A model generated the notes under the pieces. That model did not search any database and had not been told where the DNA came from. It worked only from the letters and a program-made list of their open reading frames with translations. Position numbers and translations under genes: made by a program. A stretch of DNA of 64,000 nucleotides, taken from Ailanthus altissimus. Taxonomy: Eukaryota > Streptophyta > Magnoliopsida > Sapindales > Simaroubaceae. Below, piece by piece: positions 34,134-44,635 of this stretch (positions within the stretch are counted from its first letter, which is position 1; each line of letters begins with the position of its first letter). The stretch is taken from positions 20,895,501-20,959,500 of the forward strand of contig OX327709.1 in NCBI GenBank assembly GCA_946807835.1, given 5' to 3'.

Positions 34134-36800
34134 ATGGAAGATATTGAAGCTCTATGGAATTCTTTCTCTATTGATAACTCTCACAACGAAGAGGTCCTCG
34201 GAATCTCAGAATCAGTGGTTAAAAGACACCGTTCAGAAGCAAAATTTGGTCTCTTTATCAAGATTATGACGAGGAAACATTATCAAAGAGAAGCTCTCCA
34301 AAACATAATGCGAAGCCTGTGGCAACCTACGGGAGAATTGAAATTCCGATGGTTAGGCGGCGACACTTTTCTATGCGAGTTCTCTTTGGAGGACGATCGA
34401 AAAAAGGTTCTATGGACTGAACCTTGGAACTTCAACAAATTCCTAATCGCTATGGAACCAGCGGAGGATGCAAACTTGACTAATAACCCCACATTTGGAT
34501 GCGTCTCTTTTTGGATTCAAGTTCACAACATCCCTATAATTCATATGAATGTAGAGACAGGCGAACTAATCGGCAACAAAATCGGAAAGTTTATAGATGT
34601 AGATGCCGATGATTCAGGATCATGCATAGGGAGATTTATGCGCATTCGAGTGAAACTGTATCTTGACCAACCAGTGCGGAAAGGCATATTCCTTAAACTT
34701 GGCTCAAATGAAACCCTGATATGGCTTGACTTTAAGTATGAAAAGCTCCCAGAATTCTGCACCCTCTGCGGCTTTCTAGATCACAGTTACAGAGAGTGTT
34801 TAGAAACATACCCAACTGTTCTTAAAAAACCAGGAAACCATCGCTACTCAGAAAACATCAGAGCGGGCGAAAGTTTTAAAGCCTACAAAACATCCACACA
34901 AAAGGACACCCGTAACAATTCCCAAAAGAGAAGCAATGGAGGCATCAGCCGAGAGGTGGAAAATGGAACCAAGGGACCAGAAAGTGTTAGGAACCACCCT
35001 GCCGGTGGTAGCAGTGGCACCTTCGGAGTGCCTGCCGGTGACAAAACCTCCCCAGCAAGTACAGAAATAAAGTTGAGCGACATTGGGGCAGTGAGGGATC
35101 CCAGCCATGATGACATAACAGCAGAAGTGTACCCAGAACTAAAGAGGAGCGACGGGGGGACAGGGAAGAAATCTGGCCATGACGGAAAGGCAGCAATGGC
35201 GTGTCCAACAGCTGCTGAGAGGCGCACGACATGGAACAGACCAGGAAGCACAAGGAGATGGGTCACAAAATCTGCTGGAGACTTGGCTGCAATACGTGAA
35301 ACTCACCCAGGAAATTGGGAAACAGCCACCACTGATGCATGTGAAGACACTAACGTGAAGACAGGAGAAAGAAGCCAAAACAGCTCTGCACAGGTTCCAT
35401 GGCAGCATGTGCTCGGCATGGATCAAGAGAACCAGACACGTGATGCACACCAAGAGCGGTGGAAGATAGATGAACATGGGCAACGTGCTGAGTGGAGCCC
35501 GATGAATGGATCACCAGATACAGTTGCAGCATGCATTGGCGGGAAACCGAGACAGTGGGCAGAGATCAAAACCGATGCTTTTGAAACTAACCTCCAAGAC
35601 AGGGAAACTGCTCGGGAAATGCAGCATCAGCCACAAGACCAGCAGGAAATTGAGCATGTGCAATGCACTAAGCGAAGCCCGACAAAGAGAACACTACTAC
35701 GGGACACTGCACCATACAATGGAGGGGTGAACCCGAGTCCATGTGCCTCCAACCTGTCGGCTGGGGAAAGACACCACCAACACCAACCTGCGAATAAACA
35801 AGCAAAGGCCATCCAGCCACTGCGCACGCCAAGCAGCCCCCCCATCCCACCACCTTTTTTACACATTCCAAAGACCATACAGTCACTCGAAAATAGCATC
35901 ACCATGGGCGGGGCCTCCCTCGCAATGTCAACCCATCTTCGGCCTGCAACTAGCAACCACCTACATGCTGCCTCAAAAGCCAACCCAACGGTCGACCACT
36001 CAAAAAGCTTTGAAAACTGTCCAATAAAACATGCGGAGGTTTGTGAACCCCAAGACATTGGTAAACTCGTGCCTCTTTTACACACTCCAAAGGCCATCCA
36101 GCCACTTGACAAGAGCATCACGAAGGGCGGTGTCCCCCACACAATGGCAACCCATCTTCGGCCTGCAACGAGCAATCAACCGCATGCTGCCTCAAAAGTT
36201 AATCCAACGGTCGGCCACTCAAAACATTTTCAAAAATGCTCAATGGAACGTACGGATGTTTGTGGCCCCCAAGACATTGGTAAACTCGTGCCCAAACAAA
36301 GCTCCGAACACAAGGCTAGACAAGACCCTGTCACAGAATACTATTGGGCGAATGCACACCAACAAAATATTGAAAGCTTCTCTGACCAACCCACTCTCCC
36401 CGAAACAGCAAACAACACTTCAGACCCCTTACGAAGATCCTCCAGACAGAAGCAACGTAGACAAACACAAATCCATGAGTACAAGGATAACCAAAGAAAA
36501 TACAACCCTAACAGCCATAAGCCACACTGCGCTGCCGAGGAAAAAAATGCGAAGTCAAAGCGGAAAGAACGGAATGATACCACGGAACTCTCTAATCCGC
36601 AAAAAAAACAACTTCTTGATGAAACTAGGGCTGTGAACCGATCACCCACACACAACCACCATTCCACAGAAGATGATGACAACACAGTACAACATGTTTT
36701 GGGTCTGCAAACTCCGGAGGGGGACCCAAAATTCTATAACCTCCTCCCAGCTTTCCCATCGGCGGCTCCTGCTGTTATGCAGGACTGCCGACCACAATGA
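34134..36800 (+). CDS. LINE ORF1 protein (DUF4283 plus zinc knuckle)
   Basis: 888 codons, intact. A DUF4283 domain lies at about residues 35-190 (LWQPTGELKFRWLGGDTFLCEF, NFNKFLIAMEP, VSFWIQVHNIPI). A CCHC knuckle follows at C209, C212, H217 and C222. Then comes a long, low-complexity, Gln/Thr/Pro/His-rich linker. Residues 575-647 are duplicated in tandem as 648-720. The C-terminus is basic (RRSSRQKQRRQTQ). Such ORF1 proteins bind element RNA and act as its chaperone in ribonucleoprotein particles. The product is longer than most plant L1 ORF1 proteins because of the linker. Its stop overlaps the ORF2 start (ATGA). Several long antisense frames over the linker are shadows. Confidence 0.93.
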   Translation: MEDIEALWNSFSIDNSHNEEVLGISESVVKRHRSEAKFGLFIKIMTRKHYQREALQNIMRSLWQPTGELKFRWLGGDTFLCEFSLEDDRKKVLWTEPWNFNKFLIAMEPAEDANLTNNPTFGCVSFWIQVHNIPIIHMNVETGELIGNKIGKFIDVDADDSGSCIGRFMRIRVKLYLDQPVRKGIFLKLGSNETLIWLDFKYEKLPEFCTLCGFLDHSYRECLETYPTVLKKPGNHRYSENIRAGESFKAYKTSTQKDTRNNSQKRSNGGISREVENGTKGPESVRNHPAGGSSGTFGVPAGDKTSPASTEIKLSDIGAVRDPSHDDITAEVYPELKRSDGGTGKKSGHDGKAAMACPTAAERRTTWNRPGSTRRWVTKSAGDLAAIRETHPGNWETATTDACEDTNVKTGERSQNSSAQVPWQHVLGMDQENQTRDAHQERWKIDEHGQRAEWSPMNGSPDTVAACIGGKPRQWAEIKTDAFETNLQDRETAREMQHQPQDQQEIEHVQCTKRSPTKRTLLRDTAPYNGGVNPSPCASNLSAGERHHQHQPANKQAKAIQPLRTPSSPPIPPPFLHIPKTIQSLENSITMGGASLAMSTHLRPATSNHLHAASKANPTVDHSKSFENCPIKHAEVCEPQDIGKLVPLLHTPKAIQPLDKSITKGGVPHTMATHLRPATSNQPHAASKVNPTVGHSKHFQKCSMERTDVCGPQDIGKLVPKQSSEHKARQDPVTEYYWANAHQQNIESFSDQPTLPETANNTSDPLRRSSRQKQRRQTQIHEYKDNQRKYNPNSHKPHCAAEEKNAKSKRKERNDTTELSNPQKKQLLDETRAVNRSPTHNHHSTEDDDNTVQHVLGLQTPEGDPKFYNLLPAFPSAAPAVMQDCRPQ
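35856..36293 (+). repeat. 219-bp in-frame tandem duplication in LINE ORF1
   Basis: 35856-36074 and 36075-36293 encode two 73-residue copies sharing HTPKAIQ/HIPKTIQ, THLRPATSN, HAASK, NPTV and PQDIGKLVP. The period of 219 bases (73 codons) keeps the frame. Confidence 0.92.
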
Positions 36801-39800
36801 AACTCCTAAGCTGGAATGTGCGAGGGCTGGGCAACCCTTGCATATTCCACATCCTGCAATCCCTAATGCAGGACCACTGCCCAGAGGTGATCTTCCTTAT
36901 GAAAACACGCGCATACAGACAACGATTGGAAGATCTTAGAGTAAAACTTGGATTAGTAGGAAAACTTGTTGTAGAAAGAGTTGGACGCAGTGGCGGCCTA
37001 GCACTGCTATGGACGGATAAGGTAGATATATCCCTTCTTTCCTACTCTCGTTTTCACATTGATGTCTCTATTTTAGTATCGGGGAAAAACTGGCGTTTTA
37101 CAGGCTTCTATGGCCATCCCGAAGCATCTCAGCGTGTCCATTCTTGGAATCTCCTGCGACGCCTATGTTCACTGTCTACCCTCCCGTGGGTGTGTGGGGG
37201 GGACTTCAATGAGATCCTCCAAAGCCCTGAAAAAGATGGTGGCTTGCCCCGTCCTTCCTACCTTATGCAGAACTTCAGAAACGCTATTGACGATTGCGGC
37301 CTTGCAGAAATTAATTTTATTGGCCCCCCTTTCACGTGGTGCAATGGACGTGATCCCAGTTCTTTCATCCAGGAAAGACTAGACCGATTGCTCTGCTCCT
37401 TCTCTTGGCATCGCCTATTCTCCAACTCCTCCGTGCAACACCTGGACTTTTGGGGCTCCGACCACCGACCACTCCTGCTATCTATTAGTGAGATTGGTGT
37501 ACCACTTGAATGGGGCCCACCACAACGCCCCCGTAGCAGATTTCACTTTGAAGAGGCATGGGCTGACGAAGAGGACTGTAGAAAAATCATCTCAGAAGAA
37601 TGGACCCAAAACCTCAGCTCCCTCAACGCTGTGTACGGTAATCTTTTACTTATTGGGTCCCAGCTCAAAAGGTGGAATGTGGCACACTTTCGTAGACTAA
37701 AAGCGGAGATCAAAGACAAAAAGCAAATACTGGGATCATTAAACCAGCAAACGGGTGCCCAAACCTGGCCGGATATTACTAAGATCCAGAAATCTCTGGA
37801 TGCACTACTATACAAAGAAGAGACTTATTGGAGACAACGTTCGAGGGTACAATGGCTAAGAGCAGGTGATAAAAACTCACGCTTCTTTCATCTTAAAGCT
37901 TCTGGCCGGAGGAAGAGAAACTCTATCTTTGGGATTACCAACAGCGAGGGAGTCTGGTGTACAGATATGACACAAACTGCAAAGACCTTTCTGAATCACT
38001 TTTCTGATATCTTCACTTCCTCCAACCCTCCGAGGTCTGTAATTGACCGGGTTGTCTCTGGTGTGGATTTGAGACTATCTATGCAGAGTCTCCAGTGGCT
38101 GGACACCCCATTCCGCGCTGACGAGATCCAACAGGCAGCTTTTCAGATGCACCCTACAAAGGCTCCAGGTAAGGACGGTATGCCTGCCTTATTCTACCAA
38201 AAATTCTGGGATGTAGTCGGCCCTGACATCTGCCGTGTATGCTTGGGTTTCCTCAATAATGGGGAAGATCTTGGAATGATTAATGACACACTTATCACCC
38301 TTATCCCTAAAGTCGGTGAGCCTAAAGTCTGCGCAGATTTTCGTCCTATTAGCCTCTGCAATGTTCTGTATAAAATTATTGCAAAGGCTATGGCCAACAG
38401 ATTACGTAAAGTTATGAAGGATGTGATTTCTGACTCCCAGAGTGCTTTCATCCCAGGGCGCCTAATCACTGACAATGCCATAATCGGGTTTGAGTGCCTC
38501 CATGCTCTTAGACGCAATAAATTCTCGGCTGGTAAGTACTTAGCCTTGAAATTGGACATGTCAAAGGCCTATGATAGGGTGGAATGGGCTTTCCTGCTGA
38601 CAATAATGAGGAGATTTGGTTTCTCAGATAGTTGGTGCCAAAGAATCTATCGGTGCATTTCTTCAGTATCTTACTCCATTGTTCTCAATGGCATCTCACA
38701 TGGCCTTATTTCTCCCTCGCGTGGTCTTCGCCAGGGTGATCCCCTATCTCCATATTTATTCCTCTTCTGTGCAGAGGGGCTTTCCTCTTTACTTAAATGT
38801 GCTGAACAACGTGGAGACTTACAAGGGCTGAAACTTGGGAGCCAGGGGCCTACAATATCTCACTTACTGTTCGCTGATGATAGCCTCCTACTCACTAAGG
38901 CCACTTTGGCCAATTGCTACTCGGTCAAAGAAACTTTGAGGTCCTATGAACTCGCTTCTGGACAGCTGATCAACAACCAGAAGTCAGCTGTATGTTTTGG
39001 GAAATCCATCTCATTGGAGGTTGCTGCTGAGCTGGCCCACTGTCTTGGGGTGGTTCATGTCCCGTACCATAGCAAATACTTGGGACTCCCTTGTACCACC
39101 AGTAAAAATAAACAGAATTTATTTGCTGCGGTAAAAGACAAAGTATGGAACAAATTGAAGGGGTGGAAGAGAAATCTTTTTTCAGCGGGGGGTCGTGAGA
39201 CCCTGCTTAAAGCAGTCATCCAAGCCATACCAGCTTATATTATGAATCTGTTTAGACTTCCTAAGAGCCTTGTCAATGAAATCCATCGGCTCTGCGCGAG
39301 ATTCTTTTGGGGAGGAGATGAAAGTTCTAGAAAACTACACTGGTGTTCTTGGGATTTTCTATGCCAGCACAAGAAGGATGGTGGTTTGGGGTTCAGAAAC
39401 TTGGCTTCTTTCAACCAAGCCACCCTAGCAAAGCAAGGATGGAGATTACTCGCTTCCCCAAATTCTCTTGTGGCCAAAACCCTTCAAAGCATCTACTTTC
39501 CTGGCTCATCCTTCCTACAGGTAAAACCAAAACAATCAGATTCGCAGGTTTGGAAAAGCCTTCTTTGGGGCAGAGACCTACTTAAAAAAGGGCTTCGCTG
39601 GCGGATTGGAAATGGAGCAGCTGTATCAATTTATTATGACCAATGGCTCCCCCGACCTCTCTCCTTCAAACCTTCCTTTCCGCATAAACTACCAGAGCAG
39701 TCCCTAGTAACAGACCTACTTCTCCCATCTGGTTTATGGAATTTGGATTTAATTCGCAACTCCTTTTCTATCGAAGAAAGCGACCTAATCCTCAACATCC

Positions 39801-40912
39801 CCCGCTCTCGATATTGGGAACAGCAGACCGACACAGTCATGTGGCACTTTGACAGACATGGTCAGTTTACTGTCAAGAGTGGGTATTGGCTATCCTATGC
39901 TACTGACCAAGCCTCCTCCAGTTCTGGTACTCTTGAGATTCGATCTTGGTGGCAACACTTATGGCAGCTGAACATTCCTCCCAAAATAAAGCACTTTGTT
40001 TGGAGGTTTACGCATGGATGGATTCCTGCATTTGCTAACCTAAAGAAGCACCATGTTCCCATTGATGACGCCTGCAGTCGTTGTGCTAAAGGTGCGGAAA
40101 ACACCATCCATGCTGTATGGTTGTGCGATACGCTAAAAAAGGTACGTCGAACTTGTGACTTCTTAAATGGTATAAGTATCAATCACAATACACCTATTTT
40201 GGATCTCTTAATGGAATGCAAAGCAAGCTTATCTGCAATGAATTTTGAGGTGCTTCTTATTTTATTTTGGAGATTGTGGTTTATTAGAAACAAATCAGTG
40301 ATGGAGAAAAAAGAAATGATGATAGATGATGTCCTCAAATGGGCTAAATGTTATTGGCATGAATATGTATCCAATTGTGCGGAAAAAACTAAACCCACTG
40401 GTATTCCATGCAATAGATGGCTAACCCCAGGCCTTGGAGTAATAAAATTAAATACTGACGCTGGTCTCTCTTCAAAACATTTCAAGGCTGGTATAGGTGT
40501 GATTCTACGTGATCACTATGGTGCTGTCTTGGCCTCCTCATCCTCTCCACTTCAGGCAAAACCCTCAGTGGATATTCTTGAAGCATTGGCAATTCTTCGG
40601 GGTCTTAACTTGGCCAGGATGTTGGGACTATCGACTATTGAAGTTGAATCTGATGCAGCGGGTATCATTGCTGACATTAACAGCAACACCTACTCTTTTT
40701 CGGAATTGGGGACGGTCCTTCATGATATTAAAATAATTTCCTCATCTTTTAATATTTGCTCTTTTAGTTACTCACATCGATCCACCAATCGAGTAGCACA
40801 TGAATTAGCACAAATTGCACTAAATATTAGTTCAGAGACTATTTGGTTCGGAAAAGTCCCACATCAATGTAATCATCTTGTACTTGAGGAGTATTCCTCC
40901 CACTTTAACTAA
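36797..40912 (+). CDS. LINE ORF2 polyprotein: APE endonuclease, reverse transcriptase, zf-RVT, RNase H-like
   Basis: 1371 codons, intact. The APE-type endonuclease spans residues 1-230: MKLLSWNVRGLGNP, CGGDFNE, FTWCNGR and GSDHRPLLL near 220-228, all needed for target nicking. The reverse transcriptase spans about 470-760, with KAPGKDGMPALFYQ, SLCNVLYKIIAK, LDMSKAYDRVEW, GLRQGDPLSPYLF and the FADDS catalytic box at 692-696. The zf-RVT domain lies at about 1053-1115 (PPKIKHFVWR, CSRC, HAVWLCD). A plant-type RNase H-like domain (RVT_3) starts near 1215 (LNTDAG, then VESDAAGII) and runs to the end. Together these carry out target-primed reverse transcription. The start codon overlaps the ORF1 stop, suggesting reinitiation. 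No disabling change is visible. Confidence 0.96.
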   Translation: MKLLSWNVRGLGNPCIFHILQSLMQDHCPEVIFLMKTRAYRQRLEDLRVKLGLVGKLVVERVGRSGGLALLWTDKVDISLLSYSRFHIDVSILVSGKNWRFTGFYGHPEASQRVHSWNLLRRLCSLSTLPWVCGGDFNEILQSPEKDGGLPRPSYLMQNFRNAIDDCGLAEINFIGPPFTWCNGRDPSSFIQERLDRLLCSFSWHRLFSNSSVQHLDFWGSDHRPLLLSISEIGVPLEWGPPQRPRSRFHFEEAWADEEDCRKIISEEWTQNLSSLNAVYGNLLLIGSQLKRWNVAHFRRLKAEIKDKKQILGSLNQQTGAQTWPDITKIQKSLDALLYKEETYWRQRSRVQWLRAGDKNSRFFHLKASGRRKRNSIFGITNSEGVWCTDMTQTAKTFLNHFSDIFTSSNPPRSVIDRVVSGVDLRLSMQSLQWLDTPFRADEIQQAAFQMHPTKAPGKDGMPALFYQKFWDVVGPDICRVCLGFLNNGEDLGMINDTLITLIPKVGEPKVCADFRPISLCNVLYKIIAKAMANRLRKVMKDVISDSQSAFIPGRLITDNAIIGFECLHALRRNKFSAGKYLALKLDMSKAYDRVEWAFLLTIMRRFGFSDSWCQRIYRCISSVSYSIVLNGISHGLISPSRGLRQGDPLSPYLFLFCAEGLSSLLKCAEQRGDLQGLKLGSQGPTISHLLFADDSLLLTKATLANCYSVKETLRSYELASGQLINNQKSAVCFGKSISLEVAAELAHCLGVVHVPYHSKYLGLPCTTSKNKQNLFAAVKDKVWNKLKGWKRNLFSAGGRETLLKAVIQAIPAYIMNLFRLPKSLVNEIHRLCARFFWGGDESSRKLHWCSWDFLCQHKKDGGLGFRNLASFNQATLAKQGWRLLASPNSLVAKTLQSIYFPGSSFLQVKPKQSDSQVWKSLLWGRDLLKKGLRWRIGNGAAVSIYYDQWLPRPLSFKPSFPHKLPEQSLVTDLLLPSGLWNLDLIRNSFSIEESDLILNIPRSRYWEQQTDTVMWHFDRHGQFTVKSGYWLSYATDQASSSSGTLEIRSWWQHLWQLNIPPKIKHFVWRFTHGWIPAFANLKKHHVPIDDACSRCAKGAENTIHAVWLCDTLKKVRRTCDFLNGISINHNTPILDLLMECKASLSAMNFEVLLILFWRLWFIRNKSVMEKKEMMIDDVLKWAKCYWHEYVSNCAEKTKPTGIPCNRWLTPGLGVIKLNTDAGLSSKHFKAGIGVILRDHYGAVLASSSSPLQAKPSVDILEALAILRGLNLARMLGLSTIEVESDAAGIIADINSNTYSFSELGTVLHDIKIISSSFNICSFSYSHRSTNRVAHELAQIALNISSETIWFGKVPHQCNHLVLEEYSSHFN

Positions 40913-40959
40913 TCTACTTTTTATTTTTATTCAAAAAAAAAAATTATGTTACTTCATTG

Positions 40960-41585
40960 TTAATCGTTGATTTTTTTCACGTTGGACAAATGGCTAGTGC
41001 CTTTATTTAATTAAGATCGTTGATCTGTATTCTATATACTGGTTGGTCAATCTCATTGTCATCTTTGTTGTCATCTTTATTGCATTGGGTTTGAATATAA
41101 GGACGGTAAAAAGCCCCTAGGAATATAAAAAAAAAAATTATTTTTTGAATTACTAATGGGATAGAATTGAGATAAGTCTCTCATCATTTTATTTTATTTA
41201 TAAATATATAAATATATGAAATAATTTATTAATTTTTTATTTATAATTTATATTTAATTAAGACGTATTTTAATAATAATATATTTTTATTAATAAAACA
41301 AAAATTATATAACAAAAAACTCTAAAATCTACTTTTTTTTCTTCATTGTAAACGACAAAAAAAAAATTTGTTTTTGAATTGGGAATTTTAATAAGAATAT
41401 AAAGTAATTATTTAAATTCTTTTTTAATTTAATTTATTATTTATTTAAAAATTTGTTTACTAATTACTGTTTACATTATTGAAAGATATTGTTATATTAT
41501 TCTAGTTTGTAAGTTTGATAATTTTTTATTTATCATAATATAAATTAAAATTTTATATTATTAATTTTTTTGAATAAATTAGTAT
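40960..41585. other. AT-rich spacer after the LINE
   Basis: Starts with the continuation of the pre-insertion site (TTAATCGTTGATTTTT). From about 41130 it is almost pure A/T with short poly-A and poly-T runs. No gene or inverted repeat was recognised. Confidence 0.5.
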
Positions 41586-43191
41586 TTAATAGTAATAAAC
41601 ATAAAAGGGATAAGTGGGCAAGGAAGAAAAAAAATTTCCCGCATGGAGATTCTCCATCCTCAGCCTATTAAATTTTTGGGGAATAGAATGAGAAGAGCTT
41701 ATAATAAAGAATGGGGTGGGGCACAAAAAAGGCCTCCTCGCCCCCGCCCTTACTTTGTCTCGCCTCATTGCCATCCCATATTTAGACAAAATATATTTTA
41801 GGAGGTAGAAAATGTATACCATCACCTTGTAAGCTTCAAAATATTGCCTCAATTTTCTCTTTACTTGTACTAATGCTTATACAAACTTTTTGACTGCTAA
41901 ATACCTCATCTCAACTTCTAAGAAAACTTTGCTTATATAAAACATTGGCTTTTGTTGTTTGCCTTCTTCCTTGAAAGAGCATCACTAAGAAACTACAAGA
42001 TATAAAGAAAGTCTTAGTAGGGAGTAAAGATAGTCTTTTCAGCTATTCTTTAAACTTTTGCAAGCATTTGGTTTGTTTTGGCCCCCCAATAGCCCTCAAT
42101 TTGTGGCTTTGGTAGCTTTAAAGAATGATTTGTATTTGTTTAACATTCTAAAAGAAATTTGTTGAGTGTAGTCATTTTTTCTGTCAATGTTTATACTTTT
42201 TTGTTGTTATTGAAAATTTAGCATTCTTCAATGTAAGTATTTAGAAAAAATTTGCTTCAATTCCTCGAATGTTGATGGAGATGTCCCAATAAGTTGTCAG
42301 ACGATACTCCAAAAAAGTGTACTTTATTGGATTTAAGAGCATATTATACTTCATAAGCATATTCAACATGTCTTTTAAGTGATCTTATGCCTTCTTACTC
42401 TTTACCATTGTGTCATTTATGTAAGTTTTCATTCTTCTCCTAATTATTTCTTGAAAACTTTATGAACTAATCATTGAAAGGCGGCCTTGCCATTCTTCAA
42501 TCTAAAAGACATTACTTTGTAGTAGCAAATGTCTTTCTCAGTTATAAAACTAGTATTCTTTGTCTTTATGTTCATTTTAATATAGTTATACCCGTTGTAT
42601 ACATCTAGAAAGGATAATATTTTAAAATCGATGGTTACACTGACTATCTAATTAATTTTGAGTAGTGAAAAAGAGTTCTTTTGATAAGCTTTATTGAGGT
42701 TGGTGTAATTAACACACACCAAACAATTGGCACAAAGTGGGGGGCTTTTTTACCCACCGAACCACGAAGGCCTTCTAAATTGAAGTAAAGGCGTGCTATA
42801 ACTAGGGAATCCACTTTCCATTCTTTTTCCTTACTACTACCATGTATGACATCCAATTGAGGTAGTGAAGATGAACCTGATCTCAAGTAGCCTATCCACT
42901 CTATCACTAATTATATTATTTCTTTGGAATGGATCTTCGTTATCGTTATTTCATAGGTGAAAAGTTTTCATCCGTATTCAGGCTATAGGATCTATCCTCG
43001 TCATGTCCTTATGAGACAAGGTGAAGATATCTTGATTTTGCTTCAATAACTTTGTCATTCTTTTCCTTTCATCCTTGTATAAGTTGGTGCCAATTTGCAC
43101 CTTCTTATTGATTGCAAAAGGTCAACTTCATTTCCACTATTTCTTTTATCCTAGAGGCTTCGTGTATATATATATTCCTTTTTTACTTGTC
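41586..43191 (-). pseudogene. Tat/Ogre-like gypsy pol fragment (RT and RNase H), minus strand (element E)
   Basis: Read on the minus strand, about 43080-42950 gives VQIGTNLYKDERKRMTKLLK then FTLSHKDMTRIDPIA, the block before RT. Near 42720-42660 is CLVCVNYTNLNKAYQKNSF. Near 42620-42480 is SFLDVYNGYNYIKMN then FITEKDICYYKVMSFRLKN. RNase H appears near 41850 as KRKLRQYFEAYKVMV. These are the RT and RNase H blocks of Tat-lineage gypsy elements, with many stops. The remnant is truncated near 41760 by a short GC-rich repeat (CCTCGCCCCCGCCCTTAC ... TTGCCATCCCATATTTAG). Its protease continues at 49305-48278, beyond copia element F. Confidence 0.72.
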
Positions 43192-43196
43192 AAACA

Positions 43197-43605
43197 TGTT
43201 AAAATTATAATACCAAATTAAATTAATTACAATACCAAGTCCAAATATTTACAAGCCCAATTCTTAAAATTTCTAGATTATGTAAGATATTTTAAAGTTA
43301 ATAATTAAGGAGATAAATATTATAAACTTGTGTGATTAATAAATTTTTACATTATTTTATTTGTGTGATTTTCGTTTGTTGTAACTAAGTATAAATACCC
43401 TACTCCCTCATTTAGTTTTGCAAGCAAGCAAGTTAAGAATAAAGAGTTGATCAAGTATTTGATCAATTATTGAGAGTTTAGTGCGTCAAAGAGTTGAGCA
43501 AATAATAAGCTTAACAAAGAGTGTGTGAGTGTTGTGTTGTAAGCGAAAAAGAGTGAGAGTTTCTAAAATTTGTATTGTAAGTTTTGTGCTCTATTATTCT
43601 CAATA
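43197..43605 (+). repeat. 5' LTR of copia element F
   Basis: It starts TGTTAAAATTATAATACC and ends CTCAATA (the 3' LTR ends CTCAACA). Compared with the 3' LTR it lacks about 36 bases near its right end, between AGTTTT and GTGTTCCATTATTCTC. It also lacks a short AAGATTAAG block near 43245. Confidence 0.9.
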
Positions 43606-43607
43606 AT

Positions 43608-43619
43608 TGGTATCAGAGC
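43608..43619 (+). other. Primer-binding site of copia F (initiator tRNA-Met type)
   Basis: TGGTATCAGAGC, the standard copia primer site complementary to the 3' end of initiator methionine tRNA, two bases after the LTR. Confidence 0.9.
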
Positions 43620-43820
43620 GGGACTGTCTGGGACTGCTCAAGTTGTAGGATTTCTAAGAATTCTGAGTATGCTATGTGGTTTCAGCTTTGACTGATCTTC
43701 CACATTAGAAAGAGCTTCTAGAAATTGTGAGTAAGTGAGCTTCTGTGTGTCGTAAGTATTCTGTGACTCTGCAAGTTTGTTGACAAAACTTGTTTGGTAT
43801 TACTGAGGTACTGCCAACAC

Positions 43821-44635
43821 GATGGGTAACCTTCAAGTCGTTGGAGGAATCAAGAAACTTAACAACCAAAATTACAATACATGGGCGATATTAATAGAGT
43901 CTTACCTTCAAGGCCAAGATCTTTGGGAGGTCGTTGGTGGGAATGAAGTGAAGCAGCCAACAGACGAAGCCACTTTAAAGAAGTGAAAGGTGAAAATTGG
44001 TAAAGCTATGTTTGCCATTAAGATCATAGTTGAAGAAGAAATGTTAGAGTACATAAAGAAGGCCAATATGCCAAATGAAGCATGGGACACTTTTGTATCA
44101 CTCTTCTAAAAGAAAAACAACATGCGACTACAGCTTCTAGAGAATGAACCATTGTCAATTGCACAATGCAATATGATGATCAACCAAAACTTCATAAACG
44201 TAAAGTCCTTGTGTTGTGAAATATCTGAGTTAGATCCTACTGCTGCTATGCTGAAACTAGGATGAAAAGAATTATCATCCATGGTTTGAGGCACGAGTAT
44301 AGAGATTTTGTTACTGCTATACAAGGCTTGCCAACCCAACCATCTCTCATTGAATTTGAAAATTTTCTTGCTGATCAAGAAGCGATTGTCAAGCAAATGG
44401 GTGAAGTCTCTTTAAAAGGCGATGAAAAAGCACTCTACATCGACAAAAGGAAAGGTCGATTTAAACGACGTGCTGTTTGAGGATCTAAAAGAGATGATGA
44501 CAAGATAAAGAGTCATCACCAAGAAGGTAGCTCACAGATATGAGGAGTATGAAGGACTTGCGACAATGGTAGTCAGTCCAACCAAAAGAAAAGATTTGAA
44601 GGAAAATGCTACAATTGTGAAAAAATAAGACACAT
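43821..44635 (+). pseudogene. Gag of copia F
   Basis: ATG 43821 opens MGNLQVVGGIKKLNNQNYNT, the W-x-x-x-x-x-S copia gag start. Then follow LWEVVGG, KIGKAMFAIK and a zinc knuckle [15 protein letters not shown] near 44610. In-frame stops appear first near 43984. Confidence 0.8.

Larger units (their letters stand above)
33895..40959 (+). mobile_element. Full-length L1-type LINE with both ORFs open
   Basis: A perfect 18-bp target duplication AATTATGTTACTTCATTG flanks the element (33895-33912 and 40942-40959). Between them lie a 5' UTR of about 220 bases, ORF1 (34134-36800), ORF2 (36797-40912) and a short 3' UTR ending in a poly-A run at 40933. Both ORFs are uninterrupted. The GC content is clearly higher than the surroundings. 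An intact structure with a perfect duplication indicates a recent insertion. Confidence 0.96.

Noticed and set aside
35627..36175. 182-codon minus-strand ORF and several other antisense ORFs over LINE ORF1
   Set aside because: They lie opposite the low-complexity linker of a motif-supported ORF and show no domain. They are shadows of skewed codon use.
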